Shown one piece after another: positions 18,118-27,379 of a stretch of DNA of 64,000 nucleotides. The notes under the pieces are model-generated. The model did no database searches. It was not told the DNA's origin and saw nothing but the letters and a program-made list of their open reading frames with translations. Position 1 is the stretch's first letter. Each line of letters opens with the position of its first letter. This stretch comes from Pseudomonas asiatica (GTDB taxonomy: Bacteria; Pseudomonadota; Gammaproteobacteria; Pseudomonadales; Pseudomonadaceae), in contig NZ_BLJF01000003.1 in assembly GCF_009932335.1 (NCBI RefSeq), positions 310,001 through 374,000 on the forward strand. Reading direction: 5' to 3'. The position numbers and the translations under genes were made by a program.

Positions 18118-18324
18118 AGTGGCTCCTTGGCTGTCAGTGGCCCATCTGCCAGTGCAGTCTGGAAAAGGCCTACCCTAGTGTGCTCGTCGGGAAATGACCA
18201 CACCCTTTTTTACAAAACTGTCGACGAGTGGTCGACGCTTACTGAGGCCCGCCGTTATGCTGGGCGACGCGCTCGGTCCCGGTAGCGGGGCTCCACGAAT
18301 GTTCACGTCTAATATCACGATATG

Positions 18325-18353
18325 TTGTTGCGACGGAGTCTTTCTGGTATAAA
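18325..18353 (+). promoter_or_regulatory. Candidate sigma70 promoter of rpmB-rpmG
   Basis: TTGTTG (18325-18330) and TATAAA (18348-18353) are separated by 17 bases, ~150 bases upstream of rpmB. Confidence 0.55.
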
Positions 18354-18359
18354 GCAGCG

Positions 18360-18501
18360 CTCTTTTCTAGGGGCTCGGCCTGTCGCATCAGCGAATGCGG
18401 CCGATAAGACCTCCAGAATCACGGCGCCCAGGCGCCAAAGACTGAGAGATTAAGCGGCCAACCCATGCCGGGTTGGGCATGTGGTTTTAGAGGGCTGAGT
18501 C
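18360..18501 (+). promoter_or_regulatory. Structured 5' leader of rpmB-rpmG
   Basis: The ~140-base leader contains short self-complementary stretches, including GGCGCC-CA-GGCGCC and a CCAACCCATGCC/GGGTTGGGCATGTGG arm pair just before the ribosome-binding site. Ribosomal protein operons are often autoregulated through such leaders; no specific mechanism can be read from the sequence. Confidence 0.35.
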
Positions 18502-18738
18502 ATGTCGAGAGTCTGTCAAGTTACTGGTAAGGGTCCAGTAACCGGGAACAACATTTCCCACGCAAACAACAAAACCCGTCGTCGTTTCCTGCCGAACCTG
18601 CAGCACCACCGTTTCTGGGTTGAATCCGAGAAGCGTTTCGTGCGTCTGCGCGTATCTGCCAAAGGCATGCGCGTTATTGACAAGCGTGGTATCGACGTAG
18701 TGCTGGCCGAGCTGCGCGCTCGCGGCGAAAAGTTCTAA
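18502..18738 (+). CDS. rpmB: 50S ribosomal protein L28
   Basis: 78 residues beginning [34 protein letters not shown], the standard bacterial L28 sequence and length. It is a structural component of the large ribosomal subunit. Ten bases separate its stop from the rpmG start, with AAGGAG between, so the two genes form an operon ending in a strong terminator. Confidence 0.98.
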   Translation: MSRVCQVTGKGPVTGNNISHANNKTRRRFLPNLQHHRFWVESEKRFVRLRVSAKGMRVIDKRGIDVVLAELRARGEKF

Positions 18739-18748
18739 GGAGAACGTC

Positions 18749-18904
18749 ATGCGTGAATTGATCCGTCTGGTTTCGAGTGCTGGCACTGGCCACTTCTACA
18801 CCACCGACAAGAACAAGCGCACCACTCCGGACAAAATCGAGATCAAGAAATACGATCCGGTTGTTCGCAAGCACGTGGTGTACAAGGAAGCCAAGATCAA
18901 GTAA
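18749..18904 (+). CDS. rpmG: 50S ribosomal protein L33
   Basis: 51 residues: [24 protein letters not shown]...[22 protein letters not shown], the standard L33. It lacks the CxxC pairs of the zinc-binding form, so it is the zinc-independent type usual in Pseudomonas. Start set by the AAGGAG located 7 bases upstream. It is the second gene of rpmB-rpmG. Confidence 0.98.
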   Translation: MRELIRLVSSAGTGHFYTTDKNKRTTPDKIEIKKYDPVVRKHVVYKEAKIK

Positions 18905-18919
18905 TTGATCGGCGACCTG

Positions 18920-18954
18920 AAAAAACCCGCCTCCGAAAGGATGCGGGTTTTTTT
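18920..18954 (+). terminator. Rho-independent terminator after rpmG
   Basis: AAAAAACCCGC and GCGGGTTTTTTT form the stem, with the T run at the 3' side, 16 bases past the rpmG stop. It may also serve the convergent cupin gene. Confidence 0.9.
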
Positions 18955-18974
18955 ATGCCTGTTCGGGCCTCAGA

Positions 18975-19334
18975 TCATTTCTGCTCGAACATCACATAGA
19001 TCTTGCGGCAAGGCTCCAGCACCTCCCAGGTGCCCTTGAAGCCGGCCGGGATGACAAACCGGTCACCGGCGCGAAGGGTCTTGGCTCCGCCGTCCTGGTC
19101 ACGCAGCACCGAAACGCCCTGGACGATCTCGCAGTACTCATGCTCCGTGTAGTTCACCGTCCACTGCCCGACCTCGCCTTCCCACACGCCCGCGGCAAAC
19201 TGCCCGCACGGGCTGGAATAATGATTGTAGACCGCCTGGTCTGGCTCGCCCTTGAGGATTTTTTCCGCCGCCGGGCGGTAGCGTTCGGCCTCGGTAATGA
19301 CCTGCGCGAAGTCGATTATGCTGTCGATACTCAT
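18975..19334 (-). CDS. Cupin-domain protein (DUF861/EutQ-like)
   Basis: 119 residues from the ATG with AGGAG seven bases upstream (an upstream in-frame start lacks a site). The single cupin domain shows TVNYTEHEYCEIVQGVSVLRD and GDRFVIPAGFKGTWEV, as in the small cupin_3 proteins that often accompany amino-acid and polyamine genes. It is divergent from kauB and shares its promoter region, so it may act in the same pathway or sense its products. The exact reaction is unknown. Confidence 0.75.
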   Translation of the reverse strand: MSIDSIIDFAQVITEAERYRPAAEKILKGEPDQAVYNHYSSPCGQFAAGVWEGEVGQWTVNYTEHEYCEIVQGVSVLRDQDGGAKTLRAGDRFVIPAGFKGTWEVLEPCRKIYVMFEQK

Positions 19335-19391
19335 GGTTCGGCTCCTGTTGTTGTTTAATAAAATGCACATGAGTAGGCTTTTGAGCCTTTC

Positions 19392-19417
19392 GTGTCAAAT
19401 ATATTGATAGTTTACAC
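19392..19417. promoter_or_regulatory. Candidate operator between cupin gene and kauB
   Basis: GTGTCAAATATATTGATAG-TTTACAC has GTGT/ACAC outer arms and TCAA-ATATA-TTGA inner arms, and lies in the divergent intergenic region. Confidence 0.3.
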
Positions 19418-19530
19418 CGGCTGGTTTAGGGTGTCGGTAGCCAAAATGCCCTCGACGCTGGGGCAGAATTCTGACAACGCCTGTGAGTCCTCAGTGCGGC
19501 GTTGCACCTAAACAAGAGGAGGAGTTTCGT

Positions 19531-21024
19531 ATGACCACCCTGACTCGTGCGGACTGGGAACAACGTGCCCAGCAACTGAAGATCGAAGGCCGTGCCTTCA
19601 TCAACGGCGAATACACCGATGCCGCATCTGGTGAAACCTTCGAGTGCCTGAGCCCGGTCGACGGACGCTTCCTGGCCAAGGTTGCCAGCTGCGATCTGGC
19701 CGATGCCAACCGCGCTGTGGAAAACGCCCGTGCCACCTTCAACTCCGGCGTGTGGTCGCAGCTGGCCCCGGCCAAGCGCAAGGCCAAGCTGATCCGCTTC
19801 GCCGACCTGCTGCGCAAGAACGTCGAAGAGCTGGCGCTGCTGGAAACCCTGGACATGGGCAAGCCGATCGGCGACTCCTCCAGCATCGACGTACCTGGCG
19901 CGGCCAATGCCATCCACTGGACTGCCGAAGCCATCGACAAGGTCTACGACGAAGTCGCCCCGACCCCGCATGACCAGCTCGGCCTGGTCACCCGCGAAGC
20001 GGTGGGTGTGGTCGGTGCCATCGTACCGTGGAACTTCCCGCTGCTGATGGCCTGCTGGAAGCTCGGCCCGGCCTTGGCCACCGGTAACTCGGTAGTGCTC
20101 AAGCCGTCCGAAAAGTCGCCGCTGACGGCCATTCGCATCGCCCAGCTGGCCATCGAAGCCGGTATCCCGGCTGGCGTGCTGAACGTGCTGCCAGGCTACG
20201 GCCACACCGTGGGTAAGGCCCTGGCCCTGCACATGGACGTCGACACCCTGGTATTCACCGGTTCGACCAAGATCGCCAAGCAGCTGATGGTTTACGCGGG
20301 CGAATCGAACATGAAGCGCATCTGGCTGGAAGCCGGCGGCAAGAGCCCGAACATCGTCTTCGCTGACGCTCCGGACCTGCAAGCTGCCGCCGAAGCTGCC
20401 GCCAGCGCCATCGCCTTCAACCAGGGCGAAGTGTGCACCGCCGGCTCGCGCCTGCTGGTCGAGCGTTCGATCAAGGACAAGTTCCTGCCGATGGTGGTCG
20501 AGGCCCTGAAAGGCTGGAAGCCAGGCAACCCGCTGGACCCACAGACCACCGTCGGTGCCCTGGTCGACACCCAGCAGATGAACACCGTGCTGTCGTACAT
20601 CGAGGCTGGCCACAAGGACGGCGCCAAGCTGCTGGCTGGCGGCAAGCGCACCCTGGAAGAAACCGGTGGCACTTATGTCGAGCCGACCATCTTCGACGGC
20701 GTGACCAACGCCATGAAGATCGCCCAGGAAGAAATCTTCGGCCCGGTGCTGTCGGTGATCGCCTTCGATACCGCCGAAGAAGCCGTCGCCATTGCCAACG
20801 ACACGCCGTATGGCCTGGCCGCTGGCATCTGGACTTCGGACATCTCCAAGGCCCACAAGACCGCCCGCGCCGTGCGCGCTGGCAGCGTCTGGGTCAACCA
20901 GTACGACGGCGGCGACATGACCGCGCCGTTCGGTGGCTTCAAGCAGTCGGGCAACGGCCGTGACAAGTCGCTGCATGCGCTGGAGAAGTACACCGAGCTG
21001 AAGGCGACCTGGATCAAGTTGTAA
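19531..21024 (+). CDS. kauB: Aldehyde dehydrogenase KauB (aminoaldehyde/guanidinobutyraldehyde)
   Basis: 497 residues beginning MTTLTRADWEQRAQQLKIEGRAFINGEYTD after an AGAGGAGGAG site. It shows the ALDH signatures: NFPLLM near 170, FTGSTKIAKQL (cofactor loop), WLEAGGKSPN (general base Glu) and FNQGEVCTAGSR (nucleophilic Cys). The sequence is that of the Pseudomonas KauB/PuuC-type enzymes, which oxidise 4-guanidinobutyraldehyde, 4-aminobutyraldehyde, 3-aminopropanal or gamma-glutamyl-aminobutyraldehyde in arginine and polyamine breakdown. A puuB-like oxidase lies at 26,027, consistent with polyamine catabolism. Confidence 0.92.
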   Translation: MTTLTRADWEQRAQQLKIEGRAFINGEYTDAASGETFECLSPVDGRFLAKVASCDLADANRAVENARATFNSGVWSQLAPAKRKAKLIRFADLLRKNVEELALLETLDMGKPIGDSSSIDVPGAANAIHWTAEAIDKVYDEVAPTPHDQLGLVTREAVGVVGAIVPWNFPLLMACWKLGPALATGNSVVLKPSEKSPLTAIRIAQLAIEAGIPAGVLNVLPGYGHTVGKALALHMDVDTLVFTGSTKIAKQLMVYAGESNMKRIWLEAGGKSPNIVFADAPDLQAAAEAAASAIAFNQGEVCTAGSRLLVERSIKDKFLPMVVEALKGWKPGNPLDPQTTVGALVDTQQMNTVLSYIEAGHKDGAKLLAGGKRTLEETGGTYVEPTIFDGVTNAMKIAQEEIFGPVLSVIAFDTAEEAVAIANDTPYGLAAGIWTSDISKAHKTARAVRAGSVWVNQYDGGDMTAPFGGFKQSGNGRDKSLHALEKYTELKATWIKL

Positions 21025-21028
21025 TCCC

Positions 21029-21135
21029 GTGGGGCCGCTTCGCGGCCCATTCGCGGCACAAGGCCGCTCCTACAGGGGTATGCGTTTCCCTGTAGGAGCG
21101 GCCTTGTGCCGCGAATGGGCTGCAAAGCAGCCCCA
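21029..21135. repeat. Inverted REP pair (GGCCGCTCCTACAGG subtype)
   Basis: Mirror-image elements in the gap between kauB and the MFS gene; they pair along almost their full length, with GGGGCCGC/GCAGCCCC outer arms. Confidence 0.85.
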
Positions 21136-21154
21136 AGAACTCAAGAGGTCAAGG

Positions 21155-22294
21155 ATGCGTTGGGGTACCTACTTCGCCGTACTGGCATCGGTGCTAAGCG
21201 TCGGGCTGGCACTCGGCGTGAGCATGCCGCTGGTATCCCTGCGCCTGGAGGCCCGGGGCTACGGCAGCTTCGCCATCGGTGTGATGGCCGCGATGCCGGC
21301 GCTGGGCGTGCTGGTAGGTGCCAGCCTGGCCAGCCGCCTGGCCGGCTGGGTCGGTGTGCCCTCAGCCATGCGCCTGTGCCTGTGGGGCGGGGCGCTGTCG
21401 ATTGGCCTGGTCGCACTGCTGCCCAGTTACCCGCTGTGGCTGCTGCTGCGGTTGCTGATCGGTATGTCGCTGACCGTGGTGTTCATACTGGGTGAAAGCT
21501 GGATCAATCAGCTGGTAGTCGAGCAATGGCGTGGCCGCCTGGTGGCGCTGTACGGCAGCAGCTATGCCCTAAGCCAGCTGGCCGGGCCGCTGGTGCTGGG
21601 CTTTCTTGGCTCGGATGACGACTTCGGCTTCTGGGCCGCTACCGGCCTGCTGCTGGTGGCGCCGCTGATTCTCCTGGGCCGTGGCGGGGCACCCAGCACA
21701 GAGGCCTGCAGCGTCACCTTCGGCGACCTGTTCGCCTTCTGCCGGCGCTTGCCGGTGATCGCCTGGGCCATTGCCCTGTTTGCCTCGTTCGAGGCGATGA
21801 TCCTGACCTTGTTGCCGGTGTATTGCCTGCAACAGGGCTTCAGCACCGAAATCGCCCTTTTCATGGTCAGTACCGTGGTGGTGGGCGACGCGGTGCTGCA
21901 GCTGCCCATCGGTGCGCTGGCCGATCATATGTCGCGGCGCGCCCTGTTCACCGGTTGTGCGGTGACCCTGCTGGTGTCCAGCCTGGCGATTCCGTTGCTG
22001 CTGCATTCACCGGCGATCTGGCCGCTGTGGGTGCTGTTCGGGGCCAGTGCAGGGGGCTTGTTCACCTTGTCGCTGGTGCTGATTGGTGAGCGCTACCGGG
22101 ATGATGCGCTGGTGCGGGCCAACGCCCATGTGGCGCAGCTGTGGGGTATTGGCTGCCTGCTCGGGCCGCTGCTGGCCGGGGCCGGCAGCCAGTGGATCAG
22201 CGGGCATGCGTTGCCGTTGCTGATGGCTGCGGGGGCTGCGGGGTTGGTGGTGTTGACCCGGCGGCGCGGGGCGTTTGAGCCGGCTTCTGCCTGA
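21155..22294 (+). CDS. MFS transporter (DHA/YcaD-like)
   Basis: 379 residues from the ATG at 21155 (GAGGTCAAGG just upstream; the frame further up runs through the REP pair). Twelve hydrophobic segments, opening with MRWGTYFAVLASVLSVGLALGVSMPLVSLRLEARGY and a typical loop-2/3 region; the second half repeats the pattern. It belongs to the sugar- and drug-type MFS carriers related to YcaD. Substrate unknown; its place after kauB hints at amines or amino acids but proves nothing. Confidence 0.85.
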   Translation: MRWGTYFAVLASVLSVGLALGVSMPLVSLRLEARGYGSFAIGVMAAMPALGVLVGASLASRLAGWVGVPSAMRLCLWGGALSIGLVALLPSYPLWLLLRLLIGMSLTVVFILGESWINQLVVEQWRGRLVALYGSSYALSQLAGPLVLGFLGSDDDFGFWAATGLLLVAPLILLGRGGAPSTEACSVTFGDLFAFCRRLPVIAWAIALFASFEAMILTLLPVYCLQQGFSTEIALFMVSTVVVGDAVLQLPIGALADHMSRRALFTGCAVTLLVSSLAIPLLLHSPAIWPLWVLFGASAGGLFTLSLVLIGERYRDDALVRANAHVAQLWGIGCLLGPLLAGAGSQWISGHALPLLMAAGAAGLVVLTRRRGAFEPASA

Positions 22295-22299
22295 TGGAT

Positions 22300-22412
22300 T
22301 TTGGGGCCGCTTTGCGGCCCATCGCGACGCAAGGCCGCTCCTACAGGAGATACGCGATCCCATGTAGGAGCGGCCTTGCGTCGCGATGGGCTGCAAAGCA
22401 GCCCCAAAATCG
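22300..22412. repeat. Inverted REP pair (GGCCGCTCCTACAGG subtype)
   Basis: Mirror-image elements between convergent genes, with outer arms TTTTGGGGCCGC/GCAGCCCCAAAA. It could also serve as a bidirectional terminator. Confidence 0.85.
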
Positions 22413-22415
22413 CCG

Positions 22416-23972
22416 CTACAACATCTTCTCCAGGCCAACCGCCTTGCTGATCCAGGCATTGAACCGCCGCCAAATCCCGCCCGGCTCGGACGTGAGCATG
22501 CGTCGCCTGCCATTTTCCTCGGTCACCCACACCATCTGGTTACCCACCAGCGTCGGCTGGTAGCTCAAGGCCGGGGCCATGCCCTGTACCGCCAGCGCGC
22601 GGGTGTACTCGGCCAGCTCCGGGCTGTCCACCAGCACCCCGACCTCGGTATTCCACAACACCGAACGTGGGTCGAAGTTGAACGAGCCGATGAAGGTCTT
22701 GCGCCGGTCGAACACGATCGCCTTGCTGTGCAGGCTCGAGTCGGAGCTGCCATGGAAGCTCAAGCTGTGTCTGGCGCTGGGGTCACCGGGTTGGCGGCGC
22801 AGTTCGTACAGCTGCACGCCATGCTCCAGCAGCGCCCGCCGATACGGCGCATAGCCGCCATGCACTGCCGGCACGTCGGTGGCTTCCAGCGAGTTGGTCA
22901 GCAGTTTGACCGAGATACCCGCGTCTGCGCTGTGGGTAAGGTACAGCAGGCCGGACTCGCCTGGCACGAAGTACGCCGATACCAGGATCAGCTCGCGTTG
23001 CACCTTGCTCAAGTCAGGAGCCAGTTGCTGGGTCAGCAGTAGTTGCGGGTCCGGTTCGTCATCGGCCAGCACCTTGCTCGGCGCATCCCACAGCGCCTGG
23101 GCATGGGCCCAGATCAGTTCGTTGCGCCACACATCCAGGCGCGGCTGCGACTGGTAGGCCATCAAGCGGTCATACAGGGCTTTGCGCTGGGTCCTGGCTT
23201 CGGCGAGTGAAATTTCCAGGCGGTGGCGGCTGGCGCGCAGGTCGCTGGCGTCCGGGTCGCGCCAGAGAAAGTCGGTAATCGGCCGGCTCAGGGCGCTGTT
23301 CCAGTATTGGTCGAAACTGTGGCCGAGCTGTTCGGCCACCGGGCCGACACCCAGCAAGTCGATGTCGGTGAAGTTGAGGTTGGGTTCGGCATCGAAATAC
23401 TCATCGCCCAGGTTGCGCCCGCCGACGATGGCCATGCTGTTGTCCACCAGGAACAGTTTGTTGTGCATGCGCCGATGCTGGCGCGACAGGTTGAACAGGC
23501 GGCCCACCGCGCGCGTCACGCCGGTGCTGCGGCCCAGGTGTAGCGGGTTGAACACCCGTATCTGGATGTTCGGGTGGGCATCGAGGGTGCCCATGATGAC
23601 GTCCAAGCCATCGCTGGTGGTGTCGTCGAGCAGGATGCGCACACGCACGCCACGGTCGGCGGCGCGCAGCAGTTCATGAACCAGTGCACGAGTGCTGAGG
23701 CCATCGTGGACGATGTAGTACTGCAGGTCGATGCTCGCCTGGGCGTTGCGGATCAGTTCGGCACGGGCGCGGAACGCCTCGTTGCTGTTGGGCAGCAGGC
23801 GAAAGCCCGAGCGGCCGTCGTACGGCGCGGCCTGGCGCAGTACCGAGCGGCCGAAGGCCGAGTCGTTGGCGGGTAACGCCTGGCTGGTTTCGCGGGGCGT
23901 GCCGACGCTGGCACAGCCGGCAAGACCAAGCAGTAGCACCAGCAGCAGAGGCAGGGCTCGCTGGAGTCTCAA
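22416..23972 (-). CDS. Phospholipase D-family lipoprotein (cardiolipin synthase-like)
   Basis: 518 residues. It begins with a lipoprotein signal (LLVLLLGLAGC, lipobox Cys near 20). Two HKD catalytic motifs are present: HNKLFLVDNSMAIVGGRN (about 165-185) and HSKAIVFDRRKTFIGSFNFD (about 415-435), each HxKxxxxD. Such envelope-anchored PLD proteins act on phosphatidyl groups, as in cardiolipin synthase C-type enzymes or phospholipases. Signal anchoring suggests a periplasmic/outer-membrane location. It lies upstream of REP elements and 60 bases from the end of the MocR pseudogene, same strand. Confidence 0.88.
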   Translation of the reverse strand: MRLQRALPLLLVLLLGLAGCASVGTPRETSQALPANDSAFGRSVLRQAAPYDGRSGFRLLPNSNEAFRARAELIRNAQASIDLQYYIVHDGLSTRALVHELLRAADRGVRVRILLDDTTSDGLDVIMGTLDAHPNIQIRVFNPLHLGRSTGVTRAVGRLFNLSRQHRRMHNKLFLVDNSMAIVGGRNLGDEYFDAEPNLNFTDIDLLGVGPVAEQLGHSFDQYWNSALSRPITDFLWRDPDASDLRASRHRLEISLAEARTQRKALYDRLMAYQSQPRLDVWRNELIWAHAQALWDAPSKVLADDEPDPQLLLTQQLAPDLSKVQRELILVSAYFVPGESGLLYLTHSADAGISVKLLTNSLEATDVPAVHGGYAPYRRALLEHGVQLYELRRQPGDPSARHSLSFHGSSDSSLHSKAIVFDRRKTFIGSFNFDPRSVLWNTEVGVLVDSPELAEYTRALAVQGMAPALSYQPTLVGNQMVWVTEENGRRRMLTSEPGGIWRRFNAWISKAVGLEKML

Positions 23973-24032
23973 GGGTGGATCGTCCTGTGCAGCAAAGGCT
24001 TAAATGGTTGGACCGTGGCGGGCGGCGCAAAG

Positions 24033-25462
24033 TTACGCGCCGGCGCTTTCTTCTTCCAGTAGACGAAGGGCGGTTTCACCAACCCTGCGCACGGCAGCTT
24101 CGATCTGCTGCGTGGGCCGTGCGGCGAAGTTCATGCGCAGGCAGTGGCGGAACTTGCCCGAGGCCGAGAAAATACTGCCCACGGCAACCTGCACGTCCTG
24201 CTCCAGTAAAGCCCGGTTCAGGCGCAGCGTATCGAAATGTTCGGGTAATTCCACCCACAGCATGAAGCCACCTTGCGGTCGACTGACCCGGGTGCCCGCC
24301 GGGAAGTAGCGGGTCACCCAGTCGCTCATCAGGTCGCGGCCACGCTGGTACTGGCTGCGCATGCGCCGTACGTGGGGCTGGTAGTGCCCGCCGGCGATGA
24401 AGTCGGCAATGGCCAACTGTGGCTGGCTGGCCGTGCTTCCGGTGCTGATGTATTTCATGTGCAGCACCCGCTCCAGGTAACGACCGGGTGCCACCCAGCC
24501 TATCCGCAGACCGGGGGCGAGGGTCTTGGAGAATGAACTGCAAAGCAGCACGCGGCCGTCGTCGTCAAACGACTTGAGGGTGCGTGGGCGCGGGTAGGTG
24601 TAGGCCAGGTCGCCATATACATCATCTTCGAGGATCGCCACGTCGTAGCGCTGTGCCAGGCTCAGCAGGGCCTTCTTGCGGGCCTCGGGCATGATGTAGC
24701 CGAGCGGGTTGTTGCAGCTGGGGGTGATCTGGATGAGCTTGATCGGCCACTGCTCCAAGGCCAGCTCCAGCGCCTCCAGGCTGATGCCGGTGACCGGGTC
24801 GGTGGGGATCTCCAGGGCTTTCATGCCCAGGCCCTTGAGGGTCTGCATGGCGCCGTGGAAGCTGGGCGAGTCGACCGCGACGATATCGCCCGGCTCGCAC
24901 ACCGCGCGAATGCTGCATGACAGCGCCTCATGGCAGCCGGTGGTTATCACCAGGTCGGCCGGGCCTAGGCGGCAGCCGGAGTCGAGCGTCAGCCGGGCCA
25001 CCTGTTCGCGCAGGGCCAGGTTGCCGTGGATGTTGTCGTAGTACAGGCCGGGCATGTCCTGCCGCCGGCTCAGCTGGGCGAGGCTGCGCAGCAGTGGCTT
25101 GAGGGTGGGGCTGTCGATGTCGGGCATGCCGCGGCCGAGCTGGATCACGCCTTGGCGTGGGGTGCTGCGCACCAGTTCCAGCACCTGCTCCCATTGCGAG
25201 ATGTCCACCGGGCGCTGGGCCGGGCGGCTGACGGCGGGCAGGGCTGGCAGGTGGCGGTGGTCGTTGACGAAGTAGCCGGACTTGGGCCGGGCGAGACCAT
25301 GCCGCTGTCTTCCAGCATGCGGTAGGCCTGCTGCACGGTGCTCAGGCTGACCCCGTGCTCCACACTCAGGGCGCGCACTGACGGCAGGCGCTGGCCGGGG
25401 CGGTAGAGGCCCTGTTCGATACGGGCACCGAGCAGTTCGGCGAGGTTCAGGTAAAGGGTCAC
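24033..25462 (-). pseudogene. MocR/GntR-aminotransferase regulator with a one-base frameshift
   Basis: The N-terminal winged helix (LYLNLAELLGARIEQGLYRPGQRLPSVRALSVEHGVSLSTVQQAYRMLEDSGMV) starts at a GTG with AGGAG upstream (25462) in one frame. From about 25,290 on, the protein continues in another frame as ARPKSGYFVND and the fold-type-I aminotransferase domain with SFSKTLAPGLRIGWVAPGRY (PLP lysine). Restoring a single C to a GGGCCGGGCGA run rejoins the frames exactly. Either a true inactivating deletion or a sequencing error. MocR proteins use PLP to sense amino compounds. Divergent from the DUF1127 gene. Confidence 0.85.
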
Positions 25463-25496
25463 GGCATACTCCTGCGCTGTAATAGCGTGGCGACCG

Positions 25497-25581
25497 GTAC
25501 AGTTGCGCTGAAAATACAGCATTCAGTCGGTCTGCGGCCAATTCTGTATGGGAATAATAAGGCTGTATTGGATCTGTATTG
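25497..25581. promoter_or_regulatory. Cluster of CTGTAT boxes between the MocR and DUF1127 genes
   Basis: Three direct CTGTAT repeats (25544, 25563, 25574; the last two 11 bases apart) and two inverted ATACAG/GTACAG copies (25497, 25514). Repeated direct boxes of this kind are usual operators for MocR regulators. Confidence 0.45.
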
Positions 25582-25640
25582 CCGGTGCTGTCGACGCGCA
25601 TGCTTTCTCCACAGTATCAACTGAACGAGAGGATGCGGTG

Positions 25641-25871
25641 ATGGGTGGCATGAGCGATGTGCGCTTGCAACTGTTGGCCAAGGAACTGGAAGCCGGGCAG
25701 CAAGCCAAGGTGTTCAACGCGCCGGAAGGGTTGGGGCGTTGGGGGCTGATGCTGCATCGCTGGCACACCCGCAGGGCGCTGCTGCAGTTGACTGATGACG
25801 AGTTGCGCGATATCGGGCTGAGCTGGGAGCAGGCCCGGGCCGAAGGGCGTAAGCCCTTCTGGAAAGACTGA
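25641..25871 (+). CDS. DUF1127 domain protein
   Basis: 76 residues from the ATG at 25641 (GAGAGG upstream). The C-terminus RWHTRRALLQLTDDELRDIGLSWEQARAEGRKPFW is the DUF1127/YjiS motif. Proteins of this family are small and Arg-rich, some affecting RNA metabolism or phosphate/carbon balance. It is divergent from the (broken) MocR regulator, so it may be its target. Confidence 0.85.
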   Translation: MGGMSDVRLQLLAKELEAGQQAKVFNAPEGLGRWGLMLHRWHTRRALLQLTDDELRDIGLSWEQARAEGRKPFWKD

Positions 25872-25892
25872 CCATACAGATGTTGCGCGGTC

Positions 25893-26031
25893 GATGTAGG
25901 AGCGGCCTTGTGTCGCGATAGGGCCGCAGAGCGGCCCCAGCGATATTTGCGGCGAAGCTGAAAACCTGGGGGCGCTACGCACCCCTTTCGCGACACAAGG
26001 CCGCTCCTACAGGGACCGCGCAGCTTTCAGA
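25893..26031. repeat. REP cluster
   Basis: Two REP units, TGTAGGAGCGGCCTTGTGTCGCG at the left and its mirror CGCGACACAAGGCCGCTCCTACA at the right, with a GGCCGC-AGA-GCGGCC hairpin between. It lies between convergent genes. Confidence 0.85.
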
Positions 26032-27319
26032 TCAGCTCTTTCAGGCGATGCCACAGCATCCCCAACGCCAGCAGCGGCGAGCGCAGGTGCTTGCCGCCGG
26101 GGAAGGTGATGTGCGGCACCTTGGCAAACAGGTCGAACCGCCCGCTTTCCTGGCCGCTGATGGCTTCGCCGAGCAGGCGCGCAGCCAAGTGGGTGGCGTT
26201 GAGCCCATGGCCGGAGTAGGCCTGGGCGTAATACACGTTCGGCTGGCTGGCCAGGCGGCCAACCTGTGGCAGGCGGTTGGCGCCGATGCCGATCATGCCA
26301 CCCCACTGGTAGTCGATGCGCACGTCGGCCAGTTGCGGGAAAACCTTGAGCATCTTTGGCCGCATGTAGGCGGCGATGTCCTTCGGGTCGCGGCCTGAAT
26401 AGTGGCAGGCACCGCCGAACAACAGGCGCTGGTCGGCGGACAGGCGGTAATAGTCCAGTGCCACGCGCTGGTCACACACCGCCATGTTCTGCGGCAGCAG
26501 CGAACGGGCACGTTCCTCGCCCAGCGGCTCGGTGGCGATGATGTAGCTGCCGGCTGGCAGCACCTTGCCGCCCAGTTCGCGGTTGAGGTCGTTGTGGTAG
26601 GCGTTGCAGCACAGCACCAGAGTCTTGGCGCGTACCCGGCCTTGGGCGGTGTGTACCTGTACTTCCGGGCCGTAGTCGATGCGTGTGACCTCGGACTGCT
26701 CGAACAGCTTCACACCCAGGCGGCTGGCCACGGCAGCCTCACCCAGGGCCAGGTTGAGCGGGTGCAGGTGCCCGGAACCCATGTCGACCAGCCCGCCGAC
26801 ATAACAGTCGGCACCGACCACGCTGTGGATATCGTCCTTGCCGACCAGGCGCAGTTCATGTGCGTAGCCGAGGGTGCGCAGTTCTTCAGCATCCTCCGCA
26901 AAGCCCAGCAGTTCGGCGGGTTTGTTGGCCAGGTCGCAGTAGCCCCAAGTCAGGTCGCAGGCGATGGCATGCTTTTCGATCCGCTCGCGGACGATCTGCA
27001 CGGCTTCCAGGCCCATCAGTTTCAGGCTGCGCACGCCTTCCTCGCCGATGACCGGGAGGAATTGCTCCAGGCCGTGGCCGACGCCACGGATCAGTTGCCC
27101 ACCATTGCGCCCGCTGGCGCCCCAACCGAGCTTGCGCGCCTCCAGCAGGATGACCGAAAAGCCGCGCTCGGCCAGTTCGATGGCGGTGTTCAGGCCCGAG
27201 TAGCCGCCGCCAACGATACACACGTCGGCGCTGTGCTCGCCTTGCAGGAAGGAGTGGTCGGGGTGTGGCGCGCTGCTGGCGGCGTAGTAGGAGGCGGCGT
27301 GCTGCGCGCTGTGGATCAT
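26027..27319 (-). CDS. puuB: FAD-dependent amine oxidase, gamma-glutamylputrescine oxidase-like
   Basis: 430 residues from MIHSAQHAASYYAASS (AGGACC upstream; a longer frame to 27385 is poor). The dinucleotide-binding motif DVCIVGGGYSGLNTAIELAERG begins near residue 30, and the family (DAO/PuuB) signatures GASGRNGGQLIRG and the late QWGGMIGIGANRLPQVG are present. PuuB oxidises gamma-glutamylputrescine to the aldehyde that a KauB/PuuC enzyme then oxidises; kauB is 5 kb away in the same neighbourhood. Substrate is inferred; other N-substituted amines are possible. Confidence 0.8.
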   Translation of the reverse strand: MIHSAQHAASYYAASSAPHPDHSFLQGEHSADVCIVGGGYSGLNTAIELAERGFSVILLEARKLGWGASGRNGGQLIRGVGHGLEQFLPVIGEEGVRSLKLMGLEAVQIVRERIEKHAIACDLTWGYCDLANKPAELLGFAEDAEELRTLGYAHELRLVGKDDIHSVVGADCYVGGLVDMGSGHLHPLNLALGEAAVASRLGVKLFEQSEVTRIDYGPEVQVHTAQGRVRAKTLVLCCNAYHNDLNRELGGKVLPAGSYIIATEPLGEERARSLLPQNMAVCDQRVALDYYRLSADQRLLFGGACHYSGRDPKDIAAYMRPKMLKVFPQLADVRIDYQWGGMIGIGANRLPQVGRLASQPNVYYAQAYSGHGLNATHLAARLLGEAISGQESGRFDLFAKVPHITFPGGKHLRSPLLALGMLWHRLKELI

Positions 27320-27379
27320 TGGGCAGGTCCTGAGGCTGGTGGGCTGAGGGGGAGGAGGATAAGCCGGGGCTTCGGGGAG

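Noticed and set aside
19426..20976. Antisense frame of 516 codons opposite kauB
   Set aside because: Shadow of the aldehyde dehydrogenase, whose catalytic motifs are unmistakable.
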